Source: Quercus robur
Taxonomy: Eukaryota > Streptophyta > Magnoliopsida > Fagales > Fagaceae
Length of the DNA: 64,000 bases
Reading direction: 5' to 3'
NCBI RefSeq assembly: GCF_932294415.1
Contig: NC_065539.1
Span: 51,727,501 to 51,791,500 of the forward strand
Each line of letters begins with the position of its first letter. The stretch's first letter is position 1. The notes beneath the pieces are model-generated. The model had not been told where the DNA came from, did not search any database, and saw only the letters and a program-made list of their open reading frames with translations. Below are positions 35,714 through 47,377 of this stretch, piece by piece. The translations under genes were made by a program, and so were the position numbers.

Positions 35714-36709
35714 ACTTTATCACATTTCAGATAATACTGATATTATGATTTATTATTTTCATTAATGGTGACATTATGTATCAAGTTATTATACTATGAA
35801 AATGTCATTTTGTGGCTTTGTGGGTGGGGCAACCCCCGAGAACACTTGAGATTTTTGTGTTGGTTGAAAGTTCTTAATTTGTACAAAAGAAATTTTCCTT
35901 TCCCCTTCCCTTTCCTTCACTCCTTTTGGCCTATAGTAGGAAACACCCCTATATATCTTTTAGTCTTTGTACATTAATGCTAAGGACCCCATCGGCCTTG
36001 GTCCCAAAGAATTTGAAAATTATGTAACAGTTCAGAGTGGACAATATATCAAATCAGGCATAGAAAAGATAGCACTATTTCATATATAATAAATTGCGTT
36101 TCAACTTTCAACTTTGTTCAGTAGATTGTGAATGTGATGCCTGAACCAATAGACCAAAAATTTCTGTGCAATATATCAAATTAGTGAGATGGTCGTCTCA
36201 AATTTTTTTTTTATGCTTAGTTCAACAATCACTGTCCTGTCTGTCCATACACTCCCATGCACTTATTTTAGAGCACATTGCCCCCACACTGAACTCACTT
36301 TATTTTCTTGATAATTATCAAAGTAATATTGCATTGCATGGTGTGTTTCACACGGGATAGGGTTTTAAATTATTAGCATAGCCAATGGGGCCAAAGGTTG
36401 AAACCTGATCGAGTACCGAACGAGAATTTCATGTCCCATTGTCCCATTGTCCCATTTGTTTTTTTTTTTTTTTTTTGTGGTACTCTTCCCAGTTTCACTC
36501 TATTTCTGAGGGCTACAGAAATTGAATAGGCATTAGGCATATAGTAAAAAAGAAAAGAAAAGAAAAGAAAAAAAGAGAGTAGGTACTTTTTCTGTGCTAG
36601 CTGGGTTCTTAAGTTAAATTAATAATTTGACATTTGTGCATGTCGTTATGCATGTAAAATCGTGCATTGCGTATTCACGTGCATCTTTAAAAATAAATAA
36701 ATAAAATTA
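35714..36709. other. Intergenic, nothing recognised
   Basis: AT-rich. Three tandem GTCCCATT words at about 36432-36455 precede a T-run (36460-36476). No gene. Confidence 0.5.
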
Positions 36710-36765
36710 GGCATGCAATCTACTTTTTTTTTTTTTTTTTGACTAGGGCATGCAATCTACTTTTT
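36710..36765 (-). mobile_element. Ultrashort retroinsert (18 nt) with 19-bp target duplication
   Basis: GGCATGCAATCTACTTTTT occurs at 36710-36728 and 36747-36765. The insert reads CTAGTCAAAAAAAAAAAA on the minus strand. Confidence 0.75.
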
Positions 36766-36918
36766 ACCATGAAAGAGACGTTAAAATTAAATTATGAACT
36801 TTCCGTGCAGTGTACTAGTGTTATCTCTTGCTATTTCCTTGTAAAATTAACAAATATGTTTTATTAAAAGAAATTAACATTTTGCTTTCCTTTCATCTTT
36901 AAGATTTGAGGGAGATTA

Positions 36919-37802
36919 TTGAGTTTTAAGTAGTTTAATTCGTAAAGTTTTTAATGGTTGAATAAGAGATTTGAAGTTCAATCCTTACCTACACCAAAAA
37001 CTAATTGACATCTTGGTTTGATCATAAAAAATTATCATCAGGAGTAGGGGTGTCAATGTTTGACCCAACTTGCGAATACGACACCAAACTGACATTGGTT
37101 TTTGCAGGTTAGGATTGGGCCTTAGCGGGTTAATTTGGGTTATAAATGGGTTGACCTAAACGCGACACGTTAAGAAACATGTTATAAGCGGGTCAACCCG
37201 CGTGACTCACAATAGACATCTTTGACATGTCAATTTATTCGTATCAACCCGAAATGATATATTTAACAAAACCAGTTTAACTCATATAACAAATAAATAG
37301 TCATTTTATTTTAAATTTGTCAAATAACTTTTATACCTATATTTTAAATTTAAAAAGAAAAGTGAGTAATTACAAAAATTTACAAGGGATATAATTAGAA
37401 ATTGAAATGGGTTGAAGACTTGAAGTGTATGCATTACTTTTGGAATGTAATTTTTAAAAAAAAAAAAAAAATTTCTAGATGGATGTTATATTTAGTATTA
37501 AGCAGGTTAAAATAGATTGTGTCACATTTGCATTAACCCTACACAACCCGTTTATTAAGTGTGTCAAGTGGGTTGAGTGATGTCAACCTGTCTTATTAAT
37601 AGGTCAGGTTAGAGTTGAATGATCATGACACAATTATTAAATAGGTCGGGTTCGGGTTGAGCCATTTAGTCGAATACTCATACCTCAACACAACACGAAT
37701 CTGACCAGTTAACTTGAATTGATACCTCTAATCAAGAATGGATGTTATAGGTTGAAACTTTTTTTTTTCTCTCTCTCAAAAAAAAGAAAAAAAAAAAAAG
37801 AA
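36919..37802 (+). mobile_element. SINE family A split by a hAT MITE
   Basis: SINE parts 36919-37044 (box-A-like TAGTTTAATTCGTAAAG; GAAGTTCAATCCTTACC) and 37739-37802 (GGATGTTATAGGTTGAAAC plus tail). Target duplication of the SINE: GATTTGAGGGAGATTA (36903-36918) and GACTTGAGGGAGATTA (37803-37818), 15/16. The inner hAT insert interrupts it at the ATCATCAGGAG site. Confidence 0.88.
37045..37730. mobile_element. Non-autonomous hAT element (TAGGGGTGTCAAT ends)
   Basis: 686 bp. Left end TAGGGGTGTCAATG; right end read inward TAGAGGTATCAATTC. Flanking 8-mers ATCAGGAG (37037-37044) and ATCAAGAA (37731-37738) match 6/8, fitting an aged hAT duplication. The interior is rich in GGGTTGA/TCAACCC words typical of this MITE group. 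No transposase. Confidence 0.85.
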
Positions 37803-37874
37803 GACTTGAGGGAGATTAAGTAATCATTATGGTTTTGAACAAGTAAGAAATGTCTGCCGTTTCATATAACGAAG

Positions 37875-37925
37875 CCAACTCTTTTTTTTTTTTTTTTTTT
37901 TTTGAGAAAAACCAGTCCAACTCTT
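37875..37925 (-). mobile_element. Ultrashort retroinsert (33 nt)
   Basis: CCAACTCTT at 37875-37883 and 37917-37925 flanks an insert that reads ACTGGTTTTTCTC plus a 20-A run on the minus strand. Confidence 0.65.
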
Positions 37926-37942
37926 AATCAGTATATATAGTA

Positions 37943-38195
37943 ACTGTTTGGATTATGCGTTTTGCGCGTCTGCGTTCAGTGTTTTGGGTTTTTTTTTTAG
38001 CCCATGAACAGTAAAATCACATGAATTTAGTACAGAGACAAAAATCACTGTTCACGCACTATAGCAGCATTGTTCACGCATTTAAAAATATTAAAAATGG
38101 GTTTCATGGTATTATTCACACATTTAAAAATGATTTTACTACAGTGTTTTCAGTTTTCAGTTTCAGCAAAAATAAGTTCAATCCAAACGGACCCA
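37943..38195. mobile_element. MITE (CCGTTTGGATT ends)
   Basis: Left CTGTTTGGATTATGCG; right read inward GGGTCCGTTTGGATTGAAC. Interior words GTTCACGCA and TTCACACATTTAAAAAT, and a right part rich in TTTCAGTTTCAGC. About 253 bp, no coding capacity. Related in style to, but distinct from, the GATACCGC family. Confidence 0.75.
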
Positions 38196-39294
38196 TAATT
38201 GACAAACTTCTTTTTAAATTTGATTTTATTTTTTTTCAAATTTGGAAATATAGTCCCATCCTAAACTAGTTTCAGATTTAGTTCGTTAATCATATGTGAA
38301 TTCCAAAAACAAAGAAAAAGTTTACAAATTTTCTTATACACATGCATACTTTCACAAAACAAAAACTGCTTTTTTAAATTTGGTTTTTTCACATTCATGT
38401 TCTCATGAGTCACAAAATTCATTTTAAAATTTTTATTTTTTTCTTTCAAAATTTCCAGAAATATATTTTACCTCCAATATTTATGAGAAAATTCAGTTTT
38501 TTTCATTGTTATTTTTTAATATATTAAATGTTGGCTTTGACGATGAAATTTGGATTATATACTATACTAATACGTACGCATGTGCTAAAATAGTTAAAAA
38601 TTAATTATGATAAATAATATTTTAGATAAACAGAATTTAAAAAATTGCATGCTGATGACTGGTTATAATTTAAGTCCAAACAAATTGAATATAAAATGAA
38701 ATGTTTTGATTTGATTTTTATTTTATTTCAGGTTTATGTTGTAACAAAATCGAACTAGATAGATTAGTTTACCGGCCAACAATCCCTTTATTTTAGTCGA
38801 TTTGGCACTCATATTTAGACTGGTCCGTGTGTCTCCACTTGCACAATGTGGAGCACAAGGCAAAATCATTTAAGGGGGTCCTTTCCTTCCCATGTGTTTT
38901 GGCACTGCCCCTCTGTGTCATTAACTTATTGTATTTGTCTATTATTTTTCTTCGTTTTCCTGAGCATAGGTTTCGGATTTTATTTATAATCTTCTTTTCT
39001 TGGAGTTGAGGTGCTAGCAGAGATCTCTTCATTCAAATCCTGATTTCAAACATTAATGCCCTTCCCTCTGATTTCATATCGTCCTATCTCATTGTCTCAG
39101 CTGATCATCTCTTTTAAATTTTTTCTAAAATAGTTTATTAATAAATAGTTTAAAAATATACTTTTTAATTCTAATTGTTTAATGAGCGTTCACATTTAAT
39201 TTTTTTTTTTTTTGGCTGCAACATTAATTTATCATCATTCGTCTTTTGGTTATACCGTTCAGTGTTCACAGTTATTTTTTAAAACCACTTCTCT

Positions 39295-39338
<44 letters not shown>

Positions 39339-42300
39339 GGCCATGCATCTGTTATATTTGTGGAACTTCCTATTTTTGAAACATTTACGTGGGAGGTTGG
39401 ACCCGTTATGAGCTCACAGGCCCAGTAAAAGATGTGATTTAAAAAAAAAAAACTAGATTAGACACTAACGTGGCCCATCTTGACATTAATATGGCAATGT
39501 GTGATTAATTAGGTGAAAAGCATGCTGTGCGTGTTGGTGTGACCTTAACCTAACCTTTTACTTTGATATTAAACACCCCCACCCCCTCCCCACCAAAAAA
39601 AAAAAAAACCCCGAACCTTTTACTTTTTGTAGAGGTTTAGATTTAGAATAATAAACCCAGCTTTGATTATTATGGTCTATTACTCAATTAATTTAAGCAT
39701 CCTTCGGTTATATTGCCTTATTGAGGTTTGAGACTTTTAAGTATCATGAATATGATAAAGTACTGGTTATCCATTTTCCTTTTTAGATGCATTATACTAA
39801 AACTTTCATACCTGCTAAAGCATAGAATATATCTAAGAATTTTTTTTTCTAATCTTCCTTTTCTTTCTTCTTTTTCCTTTGTAATAGCTAGGAAGGAAGG
39901 TCTTCGGTGTGCTTTTATATTGCCTTTTCTTTCTTTCGGTTGGAGCGGTTGAAGCCTTAGGGAATAATATATTGTGCTCACATTTATATATTGTAATTCC
40001 ATATTCTCATATCTTTTCCTCTTTCCTTTGATTCCTTGCATGGCAAAGAAGTAAAGAAGAGTATCATAAACTCAGAGCTGAGAATATTTGATCAATTAGG
40101 ATAATTTCATTGTAAATAAACTGATAAAAATTGACTTAGAAAAACAAAAAATCAAAAAGGTACCTGAAATTTGACATGGCAATTAATAGAAAAATGGTAA
40201 ATAAAATTTAGCTTTATTTTTTATTCTTAATTTTTATACTATATGCATTCCACAATATATTAATCATGCAAAACCAAAATCCACTATACCAGACCAAGCC
40301 CAAAAAAACAAGTTGCAAAAGGCCAACTAATCAAAGATTTGACTTGAGTCACTTGACCCTTACTTTCGATTCTTAGTGACATATATTACTTTATCAAGTC
40401 GTGTATCATGCATGGTATAGTTTAAATACTTTTCAATTTCAAAGCTCTTGTTTTTGTTGCCATTAACTAATCAAATGAAAAATCAAGTGGACCATCCTGA
40501 TGAGTTTGTCCCCGTAATTATCCTAATCATACTTGCTAGCATTTTTTGTCGTAATTAGCCTATAGCCTGGGATTTTAATTACTAGCTTACATAATAAGAC
40601 TTCATTACTTATCAGACCTGACCCAACTCATTGTGATTATATTTGATTCATTTGAAGGTTAAATATCAAGACGCATGACAGCTTGTTGTTAGGTAAAGAT
40701 TGATTACCAGTTAAAATTACATTAAGTGATACACAGATCTCTTCTATTTCTTTGTCCTTTCCAATTTATAAGAAAGGGATTTGAGTAAAGCAAAAAATAG
40801 ATATGAAAATGACATAAAGTGAAAGACCCAATCCTTGTTTCTCCAGTGTGTGACTGTGTGTCAAAATTGGAAGATTAGTTTTCGTATATCTAGAAGTTGT
40901 GGTCTTTACTTTTTACTATTTAGATGCTTCCCTATCGACCTAATATTATTAAGTTAAAGTGGAATTTGCCCTTTTTTACGTAAAAGTTATCATCCACTTC
41001 TTTCATATATTATCTTCTTGTAATCTTGTTACAATACCTTAGCACATAATCTTGATGAAGTTTAAGGCATCATAGAATAAAAGAGGGAAACATTTTGTTT
41101 TTCTTTCTTAATAGTAAAAGAGCTACACTTTTGGTGTTCATTGCGTGTGTGGAATTCAGTTTTGTTTTGCATTGTTGTTTTCTTTTTTTGGTAGTGAACA
41201 ATTGTCAATCTCAGAATGAAAGAAAGGTCAGTAGTTATGGCTGAAATGAATGCTTGAATATACTTACCTTAAAAGTTATATTTTACTTGAACTGATTAAG
41301 ACAAGACAATTTCCATATATATATATATGTATGTATGTATATATTTATATACTACGGCTTGATTGATAAGAGCACAGGTATCTTAGATTAAAAGAAGCGT
41401 ATCTAACTATTTTTTTTAAGAAACAAACTAATTGTTAAATACACACACTTAATTAGATTTCTTCACCAAGTTCAAACACATTACTTAACTCAAAATACCA
41501 CTACAAAAGCATATCTAACTATCTATTAATCGTTTGTGTACGTGTGTCATGTCTCACCACATCATAAAAGGAACATTGCCACCCCAAAAAGTATGCAACT
41601 CTCAATCGTTTGTTTAGAAGAAAAGCATCCAACATTTGAGTTTCATGCATTGAATAAAAAAAAATTGTGTTTAATTATCAAAAAACAACGGGGGGAAAAA
41701 AAATACTAACCCCATATGTAGTTTTCGCGTTAAACACAAAACATGTTTTGTATTGTCTTATGTCTAAGCTGCTAATAATGTAGCACCAAACTTCTTAAGA
41801 ATTGGAGTGTAGTATCAAACATTCCTTGTGATAGTATTTTACGTGAAAATAAAATGAAAAAAAGTGTCATCATATGAATAACTCAATTTATGTTTTCATT
41901 ACTCTTTTACGAGTTACACAAAAATAATAGTCAAGGGACGTTGGATGTTACCCTAAAAACTTCATGGAATTCAGTGTTTTTAAAGGAAACCACAAACAGT
42001 TGGTGACATATATGGAAGTATTGCTGTATTGGTAATCTTAATTCCAAATTATTATAAAAAAAAAAAAAAAAAAAAAAATGCTAACGGACATTGCAAATTA
42101 AACAGATAAATCCAAATGCTTCTTCATGACAAGAAATAAAAACCACTCAATGAGGGAAGGTGGCGGTGAGTTATGCCTGTACTCCATACAATATATATTT
42201 CTTTTTTGAGAAACGTTTTTTTTTTGGAGAAACATACAATATATATTTCAATTATATATACACGGATAGTAATTCTAATCCAGAGGATTATACGTAATTA

Positions 42301-42671
42301 TTCTAGTAAATGAATTGTAGGCTTTGCTTTGAATGTTGGCTTTATTTACAAAATTATTAAGCATTCTCGTAGTACAACGATGTGGTACTAGTTTCTTACA
42401 TAAATGATAGATGTTATCATGAATTTAATTAATAAGACTTAATATTAATAAGATTTATACTATTATGTGAATTAAAGAAATTGTATAACATTATTGTACT
42501 CTAAAAATACTAAATAATTACCTACTCGCTTCACATCTAGTTTGATTGTTATAGGACTGTCAAGGACTAAAACTCGCTTGGCAAATGAGTTTTTAGTACA
42601 AAATCGAAAAGAATGCTTTACATTCCAAGTGAGATGCATGCCCAACAAGTCCCATATATGACACATACATG

Positions 42672-42709
<38 letters not shown>

Positions 42710-43130
42710 CAAAGTAATATATTAAACTAGCAGTGTTTGTGAGTTCGCTTTCCACATCTTGCTTCTTAGTTTTTTTGGAGTTCCCCTATGTTTTTATATT
42801 TTGATCTACAGTGTAGGATATTAAAAAAAATTGCAACTATCACGTTTTTAATTAAAATAGTCTACTTTTGAGCTTTATTTAATCAATTATCTTTATATAT
42901 ATATCCTTTTGATAATATGTATTTTTCAATTAACGAAAAAGTTTTGTCTCATCTCTTATCATGATATTGCTGATAAAAGTCTAAAATTTGTTTGATTTTA
43001 TATGTTTGTGGTTGTGGAGAATCTGGAGGTCACACTGGCACTTTTATGAATTATGGTTGGGTCTATTTTTTCTCGTCTTTTAGGGCACCTTCTATTAATT
43101 CGTGGGGTGGGGTAAAGGGCAAAGGTATAT
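38196..43130. other. Long intergenic stretch, no gene
   Basis: About 4.9 kb of AT-rich DNA. Contains (AT)n at 39298-39335 and 42678-42704, A-runs (39425-39440, 42056-42078) and a compound retroinsert at 42185. The open frames here (for example 39718-40041 minus) show no domain or codon pattern. Confidence 0.55.
42185..42249 (-). mobile_element. Ultrashort compound retroinsert (31 nt) with 17-bp duplication
   Basis: CATACAATATATATTTC at 42185-42201 and 42233-42249. The insert on the minus strand is TTTCTCC, ten A, CGTTTCTC, then six A: two tails in a row. Confidence 0.75.
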
Positions 43131-43604
43131 CAATTGTGCTAGCTGGTACTCTTTTGTTTGAAAGAATCCAACTACGATGTGCCCTGATTTGTGGGCCGTA
43201 GAGTTTCATTCACCAATGCACTACGAAATTGGGTTAACTATTTAATTTATCTTCATTTAGTGAAATTACATGTATTTTCATTAAAAAAAAGGAGTTAACT
43301 ATTCAATTGGATGCTTCTAAAAAATAAAAAATAAAAAAAAAAAACCAAAAAACAAAAGCAAGCTATTCAATTGTGCTAGCTGGTACATTTTTGTTTGAAA
43401 GAATCCAACTACCATGTGCCCTGATTTCTGGGCCGTAGAGTTTCATTCACCAACGCACTACGAAATTGGGTTAACTATTTAATTTATCTTCATTTAATGA
43501 AATTACATGTGTTTTCATAAAAGAAGGGGTTAACTATTCAATTGGATGCTTCTAAAAAAAAAACAAAAAAAAAAAAAAACCAAAAAACAAAAGCAAGCTA
43601 TTCA
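43131..43604. repeat. Tandem duplication, 237-bp unit
   Basis: 43131-43367 and 43368-43604 are near-identical (start CAATTGTGCTAGCTGGTAC; end AAGCAAGCTATTCA). They differ by a few substitutions and A-run lengths. Recent by identity. Non-coding. Confidence 0.92.
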
Positions 43605-43747
43605 GTTAGATAAGAGATACTGCTCACCCAAATACAAGGGCAACATCAATAAAATAAATTTAAAAAAAAAAAGAGGGAAACATTGTTATTTCAATAGGGT
43701 AACTATTCTTTATTTTAAGAAAAAAGATAAAAGTATTACTAATATAA

Positions 43748-43828
43748 TAATAGGATAACTATTTTTTTTTTTTTTTGGGTAGAAAATAGGGTAACTATTT
43801 TTTTTTTATGGGAAATAGGGTAACTATT
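43748..43828 (-). mobile_element. Serial ultrashort retroinserts at one site
   Basis: AATAGG(A/G)TAACTATT occurs three times (about 43749-43763, 43786-43800, 43814-43828), separated by a T-run plus GGGTAGAA and by a T-run plus ATGGGA. On the minus strand the inserts read TTCTACCC-A(n) and TCCCAT-A(n). A further ATAGGGTAACTATT copy sits at about 43695. Could also be local slippage duplication. Confidence 0.5.
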
Positions 43829-43987
43829 GGTATCAACACCAATTAAATAATAAATAATTTTTTAAATTATATTTTTTAGCTGTTTATAAAGTTTACATAT
43901 CAGCTAGTAAGATGTGGTGTAACTCAATTTTATCACTAAATTATTAGTTGTGTCAAATTTATTTATTGAAAAATTTATAATACTTAA

Positions 43988-44798
43988 TGTAGGGATGAAG
44001 GGCCCGTATATAGGTATTGGGCCGTGGGCCGTGCCTAAGGATTTCATACAACCCTAAGATAGGTAAATACTAATGAAGGCATACAGATTTATGGGTCGTG
44101 GAAGAAGTCTGGTCATAAGGAGCTGGGGATGTTGTCTGAGGAGAAACACCTCCTTGGCAAAGCAGAGTAGAGGTCAAATGGTCTGACCACCCCATCAAGA
44201 ACAGAGCAATGGACAATCTTGCTTGAAAGGATAAATATTAGAAAGGGATGAGACTAAAGAGAGTTGAGAAATATTTGAGAAGAAAACTGTTACCACCATA
44301 TTGAATGCTTTGCATCTAACCCCTTGGCCGCATTAATGTGGAGGTGATACTTGAACAGTAACTTTTAGGCTTACAGCTACCTCCAAAAATTTCAAGAAAG
44401 TGCTGATGGGACGAGTATCAAGGAGATTAGCAATCAAGCCTACACATGGAAGGCTGAGATGAGAGAAAAGGGGGGATATAAAAGAGAAGAACCCCATTAC
44501 AAAGGGGATTATTAGAAAATCTAAGAAAAAATCACTGTATACTTAATAACTGTAATTTTGTATAAGTCTGACAGAAATATATAAGAACAGACCATCCTCG
44601 GACTTGACCAAGGAGAACTTTTCTTGCTCAAAATTGTTTGTTTTATTTTTTCCAGTAATAACTAACCTACCAAGATCATCACCCTTTTAACTCATTAAAA
44701 GTTCATCTTCAAGCCCACTCTCTAACAAATTCATTATTTTGGGCTCTTTGGGCCATTAACCTACAATTTAGGCTTTGGGAGCAAAACCTGTCCTTACA
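43988..44798 (+). mobile_element. Solo LTR 1
   Basis: Begins TGTAGGG and ends CCTTACA, flanked by a perfect 5-bp duplication CTTAA (43983-43987 and 44799-44803). 811 bp with a TATA box at 44477 and no internal retroviral domain on either side, so it is a solo LTR. Orientation (+) is inferred from the TATA box. Related to 47378-48074. Confidence 0.88.
44477..44484 (+). promoter_or_regulatory. TATA box of solo LTR 1
   Basis: TATAAAAG in GGGGGATATAAAAGAGAAG, about 320 bp before the LTR end. It would be the retrotransposon's U3 promoter. Confidence 0.55.
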
Positions 44799-45273
44799 CT
44801 TAATATGACTTTTGTTATGTGAAGAACAAGGGTTAATTAATGTGATAGTTTTGGAGGTGACATGTTAGGTATATGGACATAAATTTTTTATTTATTTTTT
44901 TACAACCATTAATGTAGTATGTTATGATTAGCATAATAAAAATTGTGTCAATGACTGATGGAGTATTACTATAATTAAAACAAGTCATATATATAGTTGT
45001 AAAGAATATTATGCTCATAGCGTTACTTCATTATAAAATGAAGTCTTCCATTAGAAAGCATTTCCATTTTGCCACGGCATCATTCCTTGCACATATTTAC
45101 CTCTCTCTTGGGTGAGGAGGAATATGCAATTACTATTAATAATGGGACTGATAAATGTGTTACTTGTAGCATGCTTATCTATAAGATAAACCACAATACT
45201 TTTATTAAAAATCAAAAAGGCAAATGGGTCCTCCATCTCCAGCTCCAACTATCTAATTTTTTAAAAAACAAAT
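44799..45273. other. Intergenic, nothing recognised
   Basis: AT-rich. Short frames on both strands near 45051-45320 have no recognisable domain. Confidence 0.5.
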
Positions 45274-45469
45274 GTGCTTGGATACCGCTTATTTTGTCAA
45301 AACTAAAAAATTATTGCTGAAAGTATTGCAGATAAAAGTAAAAGTTAGTTAAAATAGTACAGTGAGACCATGAATAGTATCAAAAAAATGCAATGCAGCT
45401 GATGAATAATAGCAAAAATAAGTTGAATAGTGAAATAATTTTTATTTTTCATCCTAACCCAAACGCGCA
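45274..45469 (+). mobile_element. MITE, GTTTGGATACCGC family
   Basis: Left GTGCTTGGATACCGCTTATT, right end TAACCCAAACGCGC. Contains the family blocks ATTGCTGAAAGTATTG and AGTACAGTGAGACC. Confidence 0.8.
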
Positions 45470-45850
45470 AAAAAAGAAAAGGCAAATGGACGTTTGGTTT
45501 CTCAAGGACAATTTGAGTACAATAAAAGTATTAAATTATGGATTTTTTTTTTCTTTTTTTGCTTGAACTAAGTTTCTCCTCTTAAAATAGTTATACAATA
45601 TCACTAAACTACAAAAAAATTTAGTTATGGACTTATAGATTTGAAATATACTTTATGACACGGCACTCATCAATCATGATTCTTTGGTTGCATCTGATTG
45701 CTTGTCTCCCTTGCGAAAACTACAATCTTTGTTTTGTTATACGAAAGGGATTAATTAATTACTAATTTGCTTTCTTTCATTTTCTCTATTTTTTTTTTCC
45801 CCCCTCTCAACTTTGGTAACTAAGGAAGGACGGGTAAATAATTAGATTGA

Positions 45851-46030
45851 GTGTCAATTTGGATAACTTTTTTTTGCCAGTTTATTTTACTATTTAACTT
45901 ATTTTTGCTACTATTTTATGGGCTCACTGCACTTTTTAGTACTATTCATAGATCCTACTGTACTATTTAATTAACTTTTACCTTTATCTACCGTACTTTC
46001 AGCAAAAAATTTTCAATTTCAGCAAAATAA
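45851..46030 (-). mobile_element. MITE, GTTTGGATACCGC family, truncated and inverted
   Basis: Reverse-oriented copy: the plus strand shows TACCTTTATCTACCGTACTT and AATTTCAGCAAAATAA. It lacks the terminal GCGGTATCCAAAC and abuts the next copy head to head. Confidence 0.75.
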
Positions 46031-46201
46031 AGGTGTGTTTGGATACCGCTTATTTTGCTGAAATTGAAAAATTATTATTGAAAGTACTGTAGATAAAGGT
46101 AAAAATGAGTTGAAATAGTACAGTGAGGCCCATAAATAGTAGTAAAAATAAGCTAAATAGTAAAATAATTTTAATTTTTAATATTAACCCAAACGCACAC
46201 C
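46031..46201 (+). mobile_element. MITE, GTTTGGATACCGC family, well preserved
   Basis: Begins AGGTGTGTTTGGATACCGC and ends AACCCAAACGCACACC. Directly follows the inverted copy, so the pair forms a hairpin of about 150-bp arms. Confidence 0.82.
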
Positions 46202-46301
46202 AGGTGGATCCCAAACAGACCTTGAAGCTTTAAAAATTCAAAAATTCAAACGTGAAGGTGTAGCCTTTATATATAGTAAAATAGCATGTGATAACTTTTT
46301 A

Positions 46302-46919
46302 GAGCACTTATAGCAGTGGAGTTAAATAGCTATATTGCTATTTTAGATGTGCCAAATCACAAAAAAACCCCATGCAGCAGTGGAGCAATAGCTAAATTTT
46401 TTAGCTAATTTGCTACAGTGCACATCTATAGATAGATGTGCACTGTAGCTTGAAGTTAAAATTTTTTTTTTTTTTAATTCACTGGCTTCTTTTTTTTATT
46501 CATTCTCTCATTCACTCCGGTCTCAATCACTCTCTCCTCATTCACTCAAAGTCTCTCCATTCACTGAAGCTCAAATCTCTCCATTCACTAAAGCTCAAGT
46601 CTCAAGCTCACTCTGACCGCCGCCAGCCTGGCCATCGTCAACGTCACCGCCATCCACCATCCGCCTCCCAAGCTGCCGCTCAGCTCAGACCCGATAGTCG
46701 CCACCGATCATCAACGTCTGTTTCAACGCCGTCCCAAGTAGCCGATAGATCAGACCAATCGCCGATCAACTCTTTCAGCTTTAGACCCACCGCCATCTGC
46801 CTCAGACCCACACTGCCGTTCGGAGTGCTTGCTCGCCGACGTTGTGCTTGGTGATTTTTTATATTGTCTGTGATTGGTGATTTTGTTTCGTCTGGGTTGA
46901 GAAAAAGATTGGAGATTTG

Positions 46920-46955
<36 letters not shown>

Positions 46956-47208
46956 GGACTGGTGGTGGTGGTTGTGGTTGTGGCTGATGGTAAAGGTGGT
47001 TGTGGTTGGTGCTGTGGATTTTTTTTTGGAGTGAGATATATTATTTTATTGTAATGGTTATATTATTTTATTTTGATGTTTATATTATTTTATTGTGTTA
47101 TAAGCTAAAATAGATCCACTATTGTAGTATGTGTATAGCTAAAATAGATAAAGTGACTTTTGGTGGAGCTAAAAAGCTAAATTTTTAGCTCCACTGCTGT
47201 GAATGCTC
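46302..47208. mobile_element. PIF/Harbinger-like element with a GC-rich insert
   Basis: 907 bp. Target duplication TTA (46299-46301, 47209-47211). Ends GAGCACTTATAGCAGTGGAG and, read inward on the right, GAGCATTCACAGCAGTGGAG (17/20). The interior carries CATTCACT-type tandem words (46500-46600), a GC-rich stretch (46610-46855), a long T-run and GGTGGTTGTGG repeats. No transposase motif. Confidence 0.85.
46412..46449. repeat. Inverted repeat with 16-bp arms
   Basis: GCTACAGTGCACATCT, a 6-nt ATAGAT spacer, then its exact reverse complement, inside the Harbinger-like element. Confidence 0.9.
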
Positions 47209-47377
47209 TTACATTCACTAATAAATAGATATGGGAACGAGAAAGTTATCTATTGGATACTATCACCGAATTTTCATAAAATGTAAAAAGTATGGTTGAT
47301 TTGAAATTATGAAGAACTATTTGACTACAAAACACCAAAACAACTGTTCCACCGATAAGTAAATCCAATTATTTTTG

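Noticed and set aside
39718-40041. 107-residue minus-strand frame
   Set aside because: Lys/Arg-rich, no recognisable domain, no neighbouring splice-linked exons.
46438-46854. 138-residue Arg/Ser/Pro-rich frame
   Set aside because: Inside a non-autonomous element, low complexity, no domain. Kept only as a possible captured sequence in the findings.
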